This document shows positions 34,087-43,927 of a stretch of DNA of 64,000 bases, piece after piece. The DNA is from Cohnella nanjingensis. Its GTDB lineage: Bacteria > Bacillota > Bacilli > Paenibacillales > Paenibacillaceae. Within the stretch, counting starts at the first letter, position 1; every line of letters begins with the position of its first letter. The notes below the pieces were generated by a model. It was not told the DNA's origin and searched no databases. It was given only the letters and a program-made list of their open reading frames with translations. The position numbers and the translations under genes are program-made. The DNA is taken from the NCBI RefSeq assembly GCF_014212125.1, contig NZ_JACJVP010000025.1, positions 142,503 to 206,502 on the forward strand. The letters run 5' to 3'.

Positions 34087-36453
34087 ATGGGCATCGTCCG
34101 ATGGCTCAAAAGCCGGAAATATTTGCAGCGAATCGTCCTGTACTTCAACCTCTCGTTTGTCGGTCTGCTCGTCCTGTTCTCCATCGCCTATTACGTCAGC
34201 TCCAAAAACGTCGTCCTGGACACGCAAAAGGACGCCGACGAAAAAGTGTTGTCCCAAATCAAATACAACATCAACTATTTGCATGAAATCGTTCAGAATA
34301 TCGCGATCATGATGAGCTTCGACAAAAGCATCGTCTATTTGATGAACGCCAGAGAACCGGATTCCTTCACGAAGTTTCAAACGCTCCGCATGCTCGATAC
34401 GGTCGCCGATTCCACCTCCTTCGTCGATTCGATCGCGGTCTACAACGGCGTCGAAGGGCGCATGTACATCGGAGGCTCCGGCAAGTGGTCCCGCACGCAC
34501 CTGAAGGAACTGGAGGAGATGACGCTGCGCAGTCTGCGGCAGTCCGACCGCTTGACCGGGGGCAGACTCGTTCCGATGAAGACGGACGAGCGGAACGCGA
34601 ACGTCGATTTGTTCTCCTTTTTCGTCCTTGAAAGCCATCCGGCGAACGGCGCGGCTCCGAACGCGGTCATCGTCAACATCCGGCCGCAGTGGGTGTTCGA
34701 TAACATTGCCAACGTGAACAATCTCGGCGGCCGCCAAGACGGCATCGTCGTGCTCGATCAGGACGGCAAAGCGCTGGCTTATCGCAACGAGACCACGAAA
34801 AAGCTGGCGGAGGCGGGCGGAGGAACGGCGCTCCACGCCGGACCTGCGTCCGACCTGTTCCAAGTCCGCCGGCTCGGCGGGGAGAAGTATCTGGTCTCCG
34901 AGATGAGCGTCGGGGTGAACGATTGGAAAATCATGAGCATACTGCCGTACGACACCGTGATGGGACGCGTGGAGTCTTTTCGCGACCTTTCCTTTTTGCT
35001 GATCGGCCTCGCGCTGGCGATCTCGATCGTGCTCTCCGCCGCCGTCGCGAACCGGTTGTACCAGCCGATCCGCAAGCTGACCGATCAATTCAGACGGAAC
35101 ACGCTAGTTCCTCTCCCCGGGGGGCCCAAGACGACGCAGGACGAGATGAGCTACATCTCCGGCGTGTATGAGCGCACGCTGAACAAGCTCCGGCTTGCCC
35201 ACGAGGAGGAGAACCGAAATCAGCAGATCGTGAACGACTATTACTTGCGGCGATGGATGGCCGACAGCGAATCTTTGACCGAGGAGGAGCTCCGGGAATG
35301 CCGTGCGGCATGGCCCCTCTTGTTCCCGGAAGGCGACGAAGCTGAGCCGGGGTGGATCGTTGCCGTGCTGACGCCGGATCCTTCGCTTCCCGCCATGCAT
35401 TCGCACGTCCGGGACGATCTGTTCCGGTTTGCGGCGTGCAATATTACCGAAGAGACGCTCGCCCGTTCATACCCGGTCCGGGTGCTGGATATGAAAAACG
35501 AATTTCTCGTCGCCATCGTCCGAACGACGGCTGAGGGAGCCGATTCGGCCGCCCTGCGGAAGCTGCTCGCCGAAGCGGTCGGGACTTGCCGACGATATTA
35601 CCGCCGCACCTTCTCGGCCGCGGTCTATCATCCCGTGTCCGATCCGGGCGAGGTCAGCCTCGCCTACCAGGCGGCGGTCCGGCAGCTGATGTACCGCCTG
35701 CTGTACGGCCCGGGCTCCATCATCGTACCCGAGGACGTGGAGAGCAACATGGCCCGCCGGGACGTCTCGATTCCGGCGGAATGGGAGAAAAAGCTGGGCG
35801 AGGCGATCCGCGCCCGGGACGACAAGGCGATCCTGGCGCTGCTCCGGAAATGGTTCGGCGCGATCTCCGCTTTTCCGTACGACGAGATGACGTTCGCGGT
35901 TCAGCAGATCCTGCTGGTCGTCCGGCAGGTGCTTCGCGAGCCGACGTTCGCCGCCCACTCGAATTCCATCGCGATGCAGACGCTCGGGACCCATGTCGCC
36001 CGCTCCGATACGCTCGCCGAGATGAAGGAGAAGATCGCGCATTTCCTCGTGCAGGTATGCCTGGCGGACAGGGAAGCGCAGAAGGAAGACAAGAACAAAG
36101 TCGTCGTCGACGCGATCAAGGAATTCGTGGAGAAAAACGCGCTGGACATCAACCTGAGCCTGCAGTCCGTCGCCTCGAACTTCAAGATGTCGTCGGCCTA
36201 CGTCGGCCGTCTGTTCAAACAGTACTTGAACGTCTCCGTCGGCGACTACATCAACGGATATCGGCTCGACAAAGCGCGGGAGATGCTCCTCGCCGGCAGC
36301 TTCAGCGTTAAGGAGATCGCCGATTATCTCGGCTTTAACAATGCTAGCTACTTTATTACGCTGTTCAAAAAGAAGTACGGCATGACGCCGAAGGAATTCC
36401 GCATGAACGCGACGCTCGGGGAAGAAAACCGGCTGAACGGGACGCAAAATTGA
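34087..36453 (+). CDS. Membrane-bound AraC-family regulator
   Basis: A 788-residue one-component regulator: first membrane helix at about 15-38 (IVLYFNLSFVGLLVLFSIAY), a large extracellular sensor domain (about 40-295), second helix at about 300-320, a HAMP-like linker, a central cytoplasmic region, and a C-terminal AraC domain (about 680-775) with LQSVASNFKMSSAYVGRLFK and KEIADYLGFNNASYFITLFK. This architecture is common in Paenibacillaceae beside polysaccharide-use genes: extracellular sugar binding is passed straight to the promoter without a kinase. It is followed by a beta-helix surface protein and a CUT1 transporter, which are its likely targets. Confidence 0.9.
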   Translation: MGIVRWLKSRKYLQRIVLYFNLSFVGLLVLFSIAYYVSSKNVVLDTQKDADEKVLSQIKYNINYLHEIVQNIAIMMSFDKSIVYLMNAREPDSFTKFQTLRMLDTVADSTSFVDSIAVYNGVEGRMYIGGSGKWSRTHLKELEEMTLRSLRQSDRLTGGRLVPMKTDERNANVDLFSFFVLESHPANGAAPNAVIVNIRPQWVFDNIANVNNLGGRQDGIVVLDQDGKALAYRNETTKKLAEAGGGTALHAGPASDLFQVRRLGGEKYLVSEMSVGVNDWKIMSILPYDTVMGRVESFRDLSFLLIGLALAISIVLSAAVANRLYQPIRKLTDQFRRNTLVPLPGGPKTTQDEMSYISGVYERTLNKLRLAHEEENRNQQIVNDYYLRRWMADSESLTEEELRECRAAWPLLFPEGDEAEPGWIVAVLTPDPSLPAMHSHVRDDLFRFAACNITEETLARSYPVRVLDMKNEFLVAIVRTTAEGADSAALRKLLAEAVGTCRRYYRRTFSAAVYHPVSDPGEVSLAYQAAVRQLMYRLLYGPGSIIVPEDVESNMARRDVSIPAEWEKKLGEAIRARDDKAILALLRKWFGAISAFPYDEMTFAVQQILLVVRQVLREPTFAAHSNSIAMQTLGTHVARSDTLAEMKEKIAHFLVQVCLADREAQKEDKNKVVVDAIKEFVEKNALDINLSLQSVASNFKMSSAYVGRLFKQYLNVSVGDYINGYRLDKAREMLLAGSFSVKEIADYLGFNNASYFITLFKKKYGMTPKEFRMNATLGEENRLNGTQN

Positions 36454-36572
36454 GATGAAATGCAAATCCTGATACGCGGGTTGGCACGTTCGCGCCGTTT
36501 TGGGATAGCCGCCGCCCCCTCCCTTTGCCACAATGAAACCGCAATCCACACCAAACGAGGAAAGGCGTGAGA

Positions 36573-39500
36573 ATGATGGGCAAGCGGTTTTGGGCGGCGG
36601 TGCTGCTGCTGACGCTGGGGCTGGGATGGTTTCCCGCCCCAAGCGGGTATGCGCAGGAAGAAACGGGAAAGGCGTTTTACGTGGCCACGGATGGAAGCGA
36701 TTACAACACAGGCGGAATCAACGACCCGTTCCGCACGCTGGAAGCGGCGCGGAATGCCATCCGCGTCCTCAAGGAAGGAGAAGGCTTGCCGGCGGGAGGC
36801 GTGACCGTCTATATCCGGGAAGGCACTTACCCGCGAAGCGAGTCGTTCGAGCTGACGGAGGCGGATTCGGGTACCGCCGACTCCCCCATCGTCTACCGCG
36901 CCTACCCGGGCGAGACGGTGCAGCTGTCGGGCGGCGCGAACCTGGACCGGACCGGCTTCCAGCCCGTCGACGATCCGGACGTCCTGAAGCGGATCATCGA
37001 TCCGGCGGCGCGCGGCAAGGTCGTCCAGTTCGATCTGGCGGCCGCGGGCTTGGCCGATTACGGGCAGATCAGCCGGCACGGCTACTGGAAAGCCAGCGAC
37101 ATCAGCCTGCTGGCGCCGATGCAGCTGTACATCGGAGGCCAAGGCATGACGCTCGCCCGCTGGCCGAACGCCGGCACGGTCCAGATGGGCGATATCGTCG
37201 ATCCCGGGCCGACGGTGAACGATCCGGACCTGCAGACGAGGGGCGGGACGTTCAAGTACGCGTACGACCGTCCCCTGTTTTGGAAGCAGGCGGACGAGAT
37301 TTGGCTGGACGGCATTTTCGGTTACAGCTGGGAATGGTCCTACAACAAAATCGCTAGCATCGATACCGACAAGAAGACGATCACGCTGCAGTACGGCGAG
37401 ATGTCCGGCATCCAGAAAAACTGGTACCCCGACTTCCACTTCGCCGAAAACCTGCTGGAGGAAATCGACGCGCCCGGCGAGTATTACATCGACCGCGCGA
37501 AAGGCTTGCTGTACCTGTTTCCGAACGCGGACTTCCGCACCGGAAACGGCGAGATTACGGTAACGACGCTGAATAAGCCGATGATCGCGACGAACGGAGC
37601 CTCCTATATCCGATTCGAAGAGCTCCAGCTGGCGTACGGCCGGGACACGGCGGCCGTCCTCATCGGGGGCAGCCACGTGACGATCTCGCACTGCGACATC
37701 AGCAATTTCGCGGGCGGCGCCGTGTTCGTCAACGTGCCGAGCAAAGCGATGGAACCGGTGGCGGACAACCTGCTGAACGGCCACGACCATCTGATCGACA
37801 GCACCCATATCCATCATATCGGGGCGCTGGCCGTCACGCTGAACGGCGGAAACGCGGCGACACTCGAGCCCGGCAACAACCGGGTGGCGAATTCCCATAT
37901 CCACGACTTCGCCTTCTACAACAAAGCGTACAACCCCGGCGTCGTCCTGCGCGGCGTCGGCAACCAGGCGGTCGGCAACGAAATTCACGACGCCCCCCAC
38001 CCGGGCATCCTGATTTTCGGCAACGATCATCTGGTCGAGTACAACAACATCTACGACGTGTGCAAGCTATTTTCCGATCTGGGCGCCATTTACATGAACG
38101 CGGGCGCGACCCCGCAGGAACGGGGAACGGTCGTCCGGCGCAACTACTTCCACCATATCGGCGAAAACAAGCCGGGCGTGGAAGGCGTCTATCCGGACAA
38201 TCTGACCATGGGGCTGACGATCGAGCAGAATGTCTTCTACAAGATGGGGAACGCGGCGATCAAAAACAACGCCGGCGCCTACATCAAGGCGACCAACAAC
38301 TTGTTTATCGACGCGTACGTCCCGTTCGACAACCAGGAGATGTTCCTGGGCGACGCGCCCGGGAACAAGATCGACGAAGCCTATATGCCGCAATGGAAGA
38401 AGCTTTTTCAAGACAACGGCGATTTTATCGGCACCCCCTACTTGGCCAAATATCCGGAGCTCGCCCGCTTCTTCCAGGAGAATCGCTATTATCCGGACAC
38501 CAACGACTTTCAGAACAACGTCGTCTACAACCCGACGCTGCAGCACTCCTCGGAGGTCAATGCGCAAGGCGCGAGAGACGTCCTTAACCTGCTGAATAGC
38601 GCGGGGAACTGGGTGACCGATCAGGATCCGGGCTTCGAGAATCTGGCCGCCGGCGATCTGCGCCTGCGGAAGGACGCGGCGGTATTCAGCCGGATCCCGG
38701 GCTTCGTCGACATTCCGTTCGAGCAGATCGGCACGCAGGGCAAAGTCGGCGTTACCCACGCGCCCGACGCGGTTCAGCTAACCGGTCTCGCCTTCCCATA
38801 CGCCAAGATCACGATTGAGCTCGGTCAAACGCTCCCCGTCCGGGCGGCGCCGATCCCTTGGAACGCGGACCTCGGCGCCGTAACGTACGAGAGCAGCGAC
38901 CCGGCGATCGCCAAGGTCGACGGAAACGGCGGCATTCAGGCGCTGGCGCCGGGCGTGGCGGTCATCCGGGCGCAATCGGCCGCGAACCCCGCGCTGTCGG
39001 ACGAACTGGAGGTTACGGTGACCGACGAGATCCTCGAGCCGGTCACGGGCATCGAACTGTCTCCGGCCGCGCTGACGCTCGAGCCGGGCGAACGAAGCCC
39101 GCTTGCGGCCACCGTCCTGCCGCCGGCCGCCTCCAACAAAAACGTCAAGTGGATGTCCAGCAACCCGAAAGTCGCCATCGTAGACCAGGCGGGCCTCGTG
39201 ACGGCTTTGAAGCCCGGCTCGGCGACCCTGACGGCCGTCTCCGCGGAGAACGACAAGATCAAAGCCCAATCGACCGTAACGGTCCGGGCATGGCCGAATT
39301 ACCCGGTCCAAACGTTGAACAAAGCCATTAAAGACCAAAAAGGATGGACGAAATCGGACGCGGTCGATTTCCGCAAAGGGAACGTCCGGATCGCCGGGCA
39401 GGGCGTATTCGGCTACGAAGCCCAGAAGTTCGGCAGCGCCCTCCTGAAGTTCAACGCCAAGTTCGGCGCGTACGACGGAGGCTGGTACGGATTCGCGCTG

Positions 39501-39845
39501 CGCTCCGACCGGACCGGCGACCCGACTTGGGTGAACGGCAACAAAGGGTATCTGATCGTCATCAAAGAGGACCAGATCGAATTCCAGGCGTGGAAGCCGG
39601 GGCAAAAGATGGTCCGCATCATCCCCAACGACGCCTTCCAAGGCGGTCGCGAATACGAGATCGAGATCGGCGTCATCCGTTCGGCCGGCGGAGAACGGTT
39701 CATCCTGAAATCGGGCTCCCGTGTCATCCTGAACGAATGGGACGCCGACGCGAACAACCCGATCGCCGCGGAAGGGTACTTCAACGTTTACAACTACGGC
39801 GGGAAAACGGGCGCGATCGAGCTGATTCCGGCCAAGAACAAGTAA
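36573..39845 (+). CDS. Secreted right-handed beta-helix protein with Ig-like domains
   Basis: A 1,090-residue secreted protein: signal peptide (1-28, ending YAQ), a right-handed parallel beta-helix of the pectate-lyase/glycosidase type (about 35-700; repeated short strands such as NRVANSHIHDFAF and NQAVGNEIHDAPH), then two bacterial Ig-like (Big_2) domains (about 730-905, with VKWMSSNPKVAIVDQAGLVT). The C-terminal domain (about 915-1085, with GGWYGFALRSDRTGDPTW) looks like a lectin-type jelly roll. Probably a polysaccharide lyase or glycosidase feeding the transporter downstream; the exact activity cannot be read from sequence. ATG 36573 follows AGGAAAGG. No wall anchor is seen. Confidence 0.88.
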   Translation: MMGKRFWAAVLLLTLGLGWFPAPSGYAQEETGKAFYVATDGSDYNTGGINDPFRTLEAARNAIRVLKEGEGLPAGGVTVYIREGTYPRSESFELTEADSGTADSPIVYRAYPGETVQLSGGANLDRTGFQPVDDPDVLKRIIDPAARGKVVQFDLAAAGLADYGQISRHGYWKASDISLLAPMQLYIGGQGMTLARWPNAGTVQMGDIVDPGPTVNDPDLQTRGGTFKYAYDRPLFWKQADEIWLDGIFGYSWEWSYNKIASIDTDKKTITLQYGEMSGIQKNWYPDFHFAENLLEEIDAPGEYYIDRAKGLLYLFPNADFRTGNGEITVTTLNKPMIATNGASYIRFEELQLAYGRDTAAVLIGGSHVTISHCDISNFAGGAVFVNVPSKAMEPVADNLLNGHDHLIDSTHIHHIGALAVTLNGGNAATLEPGNNRVANSHIHDFAFYNKAYNPGVVLRGVGNQAVGNEIHDAPHPGILIFGNDHLVEYNNIYDVCKLFSDLGAIYMNAGATPQERGTVVRRNYFHHIGENKPGVEGVYPDNLTMGLTIEQNVFYKMGNAAIKNNAGAYIKATNNLFIDAYVPFDNQEMFLGDAPGNKIDEAYMPQWKKLFQDNGDFIGTPYLAKYPELARFFQENRYYPDTNDFQNNVVYNPTLQHSSEVNAQGARDVLNLLNSAGNWVTDQDPGFENLAAGDLRLRKDAAVFSRIPGFVDIPFEQIGTQGKVGVTHAPDAVQLTGLAFPYAKITIELGQTLPVRAAPIPWNADLGAVTYESSDPAIAKVDGNGGIQALAPGVAVIRAQSAANPALSDELEVTVTDEILEPVTGIELSPAALTLEPGERSPLAATVLPPAASNKNVKWMSSNPKVAIVDQAGLVTALKPGSATLTAVSAENDKIKAQSTVTVRAWPNYPVQTLNKAIKDQKGWTKSDAVDFRKGNVRIAGQGVFGYEAQKFGSALLKFNAKFGAYDGGWYGFALRSDRTGDPTWVNGNKGYLIVIKEDQIEFQAWKPGQKMVRIIPNDAFQGGREYEIEIGVIRSAGGERFILKSGSRVILNEWDADANNPIAAEGYFNVYNYGGKTGAIELIPAKNK

Positions 39846-39849
39846 TGCT

Positions 39850-39897
39850 GCCGCCTTCGGAGCCGCCCCATGGGGGCGGGGCGGCTCCGAAGGCGGC
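39850..39897. repeat. Perfect 20 bp inverted repeat (stem-loop)
   Basis: Arms at 39850-39869 and 39878-39897 pair without mismatch around an 8-base loop; both are extremely GC-rich. No T run follows on either strand, so it is more likely an mRNA-stabilising or rho-type attenuation structure between the surface protein and the permease genes than a classical terminator. Confidence 0.85.
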
Positions 39898-40042
39898 GAA
39901 ATTGAAGTCATTGTCCGATTTGACGATCCATTTTGATACGAAGTGCGATATTTGAGATTTCGGCGGCGCCGGCGGGCGTGCCATGATGGAGAAGCGAACC
40001 GGACGCATTCGAACCAACACAATCGAGAGGAGGACGGGACGC

Positions 40043-41002
40043 ATGCGCCATTCCGAAGCCGTCTTGCCCAGCGCCATCGCCGAAGACAAGCCGAAATCCC
40101 GCAAGAAGCTTCGCGGCAGCGATAAGGAGCTGAGTCTGCTCGCGCTCCCGGCGGTGATTTATATTTTCGTTTTCAGCTATTTGACGATGTTCGGGGTTAT
40201 CATCGCGTTCAAGAACTACCGGTACGACAAAGGCATCTGGGGCAGCGAGTGGGTCGGGCTCGCGAACTTCAAGTTTTTCTTCCTGACCGAGAAGGCGTAC
40301 ATCGTCACCCGCAACACCGTGCTCTATAACGTCTGGTTTTGGATCGCGACGACGTTTTGCGCGCTGTTCGTCGCCATTCTGCTGAACGAGATCTCGCGGA
40401 AATGGAGCAAGTACTACCAGACCGTCATGTTTCTGCCGACCTTCGTTTCCTGGGTCGTCATCATGTACCTGGCGCAAATTTTCCTGCATCACGACTACGG
40501 CTTCGTCAATCGGCTGCTCGAATCGTTCGGCCTGAATCGGGTTCGCTGGTACCTCGAGCCGGCCGACTGGCCGGCCATTCTGACCATCGCCCATATGTGG
40601 AAGTCGATCGGCTTTTCGGCGCTCGTCTACTATGCCGGCATCGTCGCGATCGATCCGTCCTACTACGAGGCGGCGCGGATGGACGGGGCGACCCGGTTCC
40701 AGATGGTGCGCAAAATTACGATTCCGATGCTGGCTCCGCTCATTACGATCCTGCTCATTATGACGATCGGCAGCATGTTCCGGGGCGACTTCGGCCTTCA
40801 TTTCTTCGTATCGGGCAATTCGCCGCTGCTGTACAACACGGTCGACATTATCGACACGTTCGTCTATCGCGCGCTCAGCGTCAGCGGGGACACCTCGATG
40901 GCGGCCGCCGTAGGGCTGTATCAGTCGCTCGTCGGATTCGCGCTGGTGGTGGCGGCCAACTACGCGGTCCGCAAAATCAACGAGGAAAATTCGCTTTGGT
41001 AG
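40043..41002 (+). CDS. Sugar ABC transporter permease (LplB-like)
   Basis: A 319-residue permease with a charged N-terminal tail and six helices (ALPAVIYIFVFSYLTMFGVI first) and the EAA loop YEAARMDGATRFQMVRKITI. It resembles LplB-type permeases that pair with large lipoproteins for oligosaccharides. ATG 40043 follows GAGAGGAGG at 9 bases. It forms a transporter with the next two genes. Confidence 0.92.
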   Translation: MRHSEAVLPSAIAEDKPKSRKKLRGSDKELSLLALPAVIYIFVFSYLTMFGVIIAFKNYRYDKGIWGSEWVGLANFKFFFLTEKAYIVTRNTVLYNVWFWIATTFCALFVAILLNEISRKWSKYYQTVMFLPTFVSWVVIMYLAQIFLHHDYGFVNRLLESFGLNRVRWYLEPADWPAILTIAHMWKSIGFSALVYYAGIVAIDPSYYEAARMDGATRFQMVRKITIPMLAPLITILLIMTIGSMFRGDFGLHFFVSGNSPLLYNTVDIIDTFVYRALSVSGDTSMAAAVGLYQSLVGFALVVAANYAVRKINEENSLW

Positions 41003-41016
41003 GAGATGACGCATCC

Positions 41017-41913
41017 ATGAGCGAGACGGCATTGAAACGCAACCGATTCGGCAACGCGATGATCCATTTGTTTTTTGCGCTGCTGTCGATCGCGATCGTG
41101 GCGCCTTTTCTGTTGATCGTATCCGTTTCCCTGACCGACGAGAAAGCGCTGGTCGAGTTCGGCTATTCGTTTTTCCCCTCCCGCTTCAGCATCATCGCGT
41201 ACGACTTTATTTTGCGGACGCCGGGCGCGCTGCTGCGGGCCTATGGGAACACCATCTTCATCACCGCGGCCGGCACCGTCCTGAGTCTGCTGATCACCAG
41301 CATGGTTGCCTATACGATCTCGCGGCGAGATTATCGGCTGAGAGTTCCTTTGACGGTGTACATCTTCTTCACGATGCTTTTCTCCGGCGGGCTGGTGCCG
41401 TTCTACATTTTGATGACGCAATACCTGCACCTGAAAAATTCCTTGTGGGCGATCATTTTGCCGGGCATGCTGTCTCCCTTTTACGTGCTCATCATGAAAG
41501 GGTTTATGGGCAAAATCCCGCACGAGCTGATCGAATCGGCCAAGGTCGACGGGGCGAGCGAATGGCGCATCTTCTTCCGCATGATCCTGCCGCTGTCGAC
41601 GCCGGCGCTGGCGACGCTTGGCCTGTTCATCGCCTTCAACTATTGGAACGAGTGGTTCAACGCGCTGCTGTTCATCGACAGCGACCGGCTCGTGCCGCTG
41701 CAGCTGCTGCTCGTCCGCATCATGAACACGCTCGATTTTCTCCGCAACAACAGCGAATACATCCAGAGCCTGGGGCTCGACATGAGCCAGCTGCCCAACG
41801 AATCGATGCGGATGGCGCTGGTCATTCTGGTGGCGGGCCCGATGATGTTCATCTTTCCGTTTTTCCAAAAGTACTTCGTGCAAGGCATGACGGTAGGCTC
41901 GTTGAAAGGATAG
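41017..41913 (+). CDS. Sugar ABC transporter permease (LplC/YtcP-like)
   Basis: A 298-residue partner permease with six helices, EAA loop ESAKVDGASEWRIFFRMILP and the family ending KYFVQGMTVGSLKG. ATG 41017 is 14 bases after the previous stop, with AGGAG upstream. Between the EAA loop and the last helix it has the insert typical of YtcP-like permeases (LDMSQLPNESMRMA). Confidence 0.92.
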   Translation: MSETALKRNRFGNAMIHLFFALLSIAIVAPFLLIVSVSLTDEKALVEFGYSFFPSRFSIIAYDFILRTPGALLRAYGNTIFITAAGTVLSLLITSMVAYTISRRDYRLRVPLTVYIFFTMLFSGGLVPFYILMTQYLHLKNSLWAIILPGMLSPFYVLIMKGFMGKIPHELIESAKVDGASEWRIFFRMILPLSTPALATLGLFIAFNYWNEWFNALLFIDSDRLVPLQLLLVRIMNTLDFLRNNSEYIQSLGLDMSQLPNESMRMALVILVAGPMMFIFPFFQKYFVQGMTVGSLKG

Positions 41914-41967
41914 TTCTTCAGGGTATTGTTTCGCAGGGATCGATTAGACAAATGGAGGGGTTTGGGT

Positions 41968-43479
41968 ATGAAGAGGGCTCGATACATGGGCATCGTCCTG
42001 TTGGGGTTGGCCATGCTCGCGACGGCGTGCGGCAGCGGCAGCGGAGGCACGGCTTCGCCTTCGGCGAGCGGCGGCGCGTCCGCTCCGGCATCCGCGTCGG
42101 GGGGCGACGGCGCGCTTCCCGAAGTTACGCTCACGTGGTACTACGGCGTCGCGCAGGTATCGCCGGATCAGCAGCTGATCGAGGATGAGGTCAACAAAAT
42201 CATCAAGCCGAAAATCAACGCGACCGTCAAGCTGAAGCCGATCGACTTCGGCAGCTACACGACGAAGCTGAACACGGCCAGCGCTGCCGGCGAGAAATTC
42301 GATCTCGTCTGGACGGCGAACTGGGCGTTCAACTACGACGAGAACGTGAAAAAGGGCGCCTTCCTGCCGCTCGACGAGCTGATCGACAAATACGCCCCCG
42401 AGACGAAGCAGGCGATCCCCCAGTTCACCTGGGACGCGACCAAGCACCAGGGCAAAATCTACGCCGTGCCGAACTATCAGACCGTCATCTCCCGTTACGG
42501 CATTAACGTGATTAAGGAGTATGCGGACAAATACGGGCTGGACACGTCCAAGGTGAAGCGGTATGAGGACCTGGAGCCGTTCTTCGAGCAGGTCAAGAAA
42601 AACGAACCCGGCATCGTTCCCTTCATGCTCGTCGGTCCGCTCACGAAGTTCCATCCGTTCTTTTACGGCTACGACGACTACGGGGTCAAGATCGGCGACG
42701 AATCGTACAAGACGAACTCGATGGAAGAATCGCCGGAATACAAACAGTTCGTCGAGCTGATGCACCGCTGGTTCGAGAAAGGCTACATCAACGAAGACGC
42801 GTCCACGGTCAAGCAGATCGACAGCAGCTACAACGGCAAATTCGCCGCGTCCATCGAATACACGATGAAGCCGGGGTACGAGGCCGAGATCAAGGCCAAA
42901 AACGGCGGAAGAGACATCGTCGGCATCCCGCTGACGGACGTGACCACGACCCGTACCTCCAACATCGCGACGCTGACGGCCATCAGCCGCACCTCCAAAA
43001 ATCCGGAGCGCGCGATGATGCTGCTCGAACTGGTCAACACCGACAGCAAGCTGTTCAACTTGCTTAGCTTCGGCCTCGAAGGCAAGCATTACGACAAGCT
43101 GAACGACAACACTGTCAAAACGAAGCCGAACGGCGGCTACATTGCTTCCAACTGGGTATTCGGCAACGTGTTCAACGGTTATCTGATCGAAGGCCAGGCG
43201 CCGGATACTTGGGAAGTGACGAAAAAGCTGAACGAGTCGGCCGTCGTCCAGCCGACGTTCGGATTCAACTTCGACGACACCTCGGTCAAGGCGGAGAACG
43301 CCAACGTCGCCGCCATCCGCGCCGAATACGAGCCGCTGCTCTTCACCGGCACGGTCGACCCAGCCGAGTACTTGCCCCAGTACCTCGACAAGCTCAAAAA
43401 AGCCGGCAGCGAGAAAATTCAGGCGGAGCTTCAGCGGCAGTTGGACGCCTGGGTCGCGGAGAAAAAGAAAAACGGATGA
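41968..43479 (+). CDS. Sugar ABC transporter binding lipoprotein with DUF3502 domain
   Basis: A 503-residue lipoprotein: lipobox ATAC (cysteine 21), a Gly/Ser/Ala-rich spacer, then a solute-binding fold (LTWYYGVAQVSPDQQLIEDE, YAVPNYQTVISRYGINVIKE). The C-terminal DUF3502 module (QPTFGFNFDDTSVKAENANV onward) marks the LplA/LipO subclass for complex sugars. ATG 41968 follows GGAGGGG. Last gene of operon B, closed by a strong terminator. Confidence 0.93.
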   Translation: MKRARYMGIVLLGLAMLATACGSGSGGTASPSASGGASAPASASGGDGALPEVTLTWYYGVAQVSPDQQLIEDEVNKIIKPKINATVKLKPIDFGSYTTKLNTASAAGEKFDLVWTANWAFNYDENVKKGAFLPLDELIDKYAPETKQAIPQFTWDATKHQGKIYAVPNYQTVISRYGINVIKEYADKYGLDTSKVKRYEDLEPFFEQVKKNEPGIVPFMLVGPLTKFHPFFYGYDDYGVKIGDESYKTNSMEESPEYKQFVELMHRWFEKGYINEDASTVKQIDSSYNGKFAASIEYTMKPGYEAEIKAKNGGRDIVGIPLTDVTTTRTSNIATLTAISRTSKNPERAMMLLELVNTDSKLFNLLSFGLEGKHYDKLNDNTVKTKPNGGYIASNWVFGNVFNGYLIEGQAPDTWEVTKKLNESAVVQPTFGFNFDDTSVKAENANVAAIRAEYEPLLFTGTVDPAEYLPQYLDKLKKAGSEKIQAELQRQLDAWVAEKKKNG

Positions 43480-43496
43480 GTCCCGGATCAAACACG

Positions 43497-43536
43497 AAAA
43501 GCAACTCGCCCTTCCATGAAGGGCGGGTTGCTTTTT
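43497..43536. terminator. Bidirectional terminator after sugar operon B
   Basis: AAAAGCAACTCGCCCTTC and GAAGGGCGGGTTGCTTTT pair around CAT with one mismatch, between the convergent binding-protein and GntR genes. Confidence 0.9.
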
Positions 43537-43561
43537 CACGCTTCTATGGCGTCGTCTTCGG

Positions 43562-43927
43562 TTAATAAATCTTTTTTAACAGCTCCACAACCTCGTCCAG
43601 GGTGAGGCCAAAGGATTTGTAGTAAGAAGTGTCGTTCTCCATTTGCTTCAAGATCATGTCGTTGCGGATTTGCAGCATCTCTTCGGAAGAGAATTCGGCT
43701 ACGAAACACCCTTTGCCCGTTATCGTATGGATCAACCCGCATCGCTCGAGCTCTTCCCAAGCTTTCTTAACGGTGATGACGCTAACGCGAAGCTCCTGCG
43801 CCGCTTGCCGAATCGGCGGCAGGCAATAGCCGCTTTCCAGCTCGCCTTTCAAAATTTGCGAGCCGATCTGTTCGAAAAGCTGCTGGTAAATCGGTTTTTC
43901 GGAGGTGTTTGAAATCGCTACGTTCAT
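43562..43927 (-). CDS. GntR-family regulator, YtrA subfamily
   Basis: A 121-residue regulator: winged helix in residues 10-75 (PIYQQLFEQIGSQILKGELE, then AAQELRVSVITVKKAWEELE) and a short dimerisation tail, the YtrA build that lacks a ligand domain. It begins inside the stop of the ABC-2 permease (ATGATG overlap at 43925-43930), so it is co-translated as the last gene of the exporter operon. It probably represses that operon, perhaps at the inverted repeat 45931-45955. YtrA-type regulators often respond to cell-wall antibiotics. Confidence 0.9.
   Translation of the reverse strand: MNVAISNTSEKPIYQQLFEQIGSQILKGELESGYCLPPIRQAAQELRVSVITVKKAWEELERCGLIHTITGKGCFVAEFSSEEMLQIRNDMILKQMENDTSYYKSFGLTLDEVVELLKKIY

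Noticed and set aside
36348-38030. 560-codon minus-strand frame
   Set aside because: Opposite the beta-helix protein; biased composition and no start signals.
41944-43539. 531-codon minus-strand frame
   Set aside because: Opposite the DUF3502 lipoprotein gene; shadow composition.
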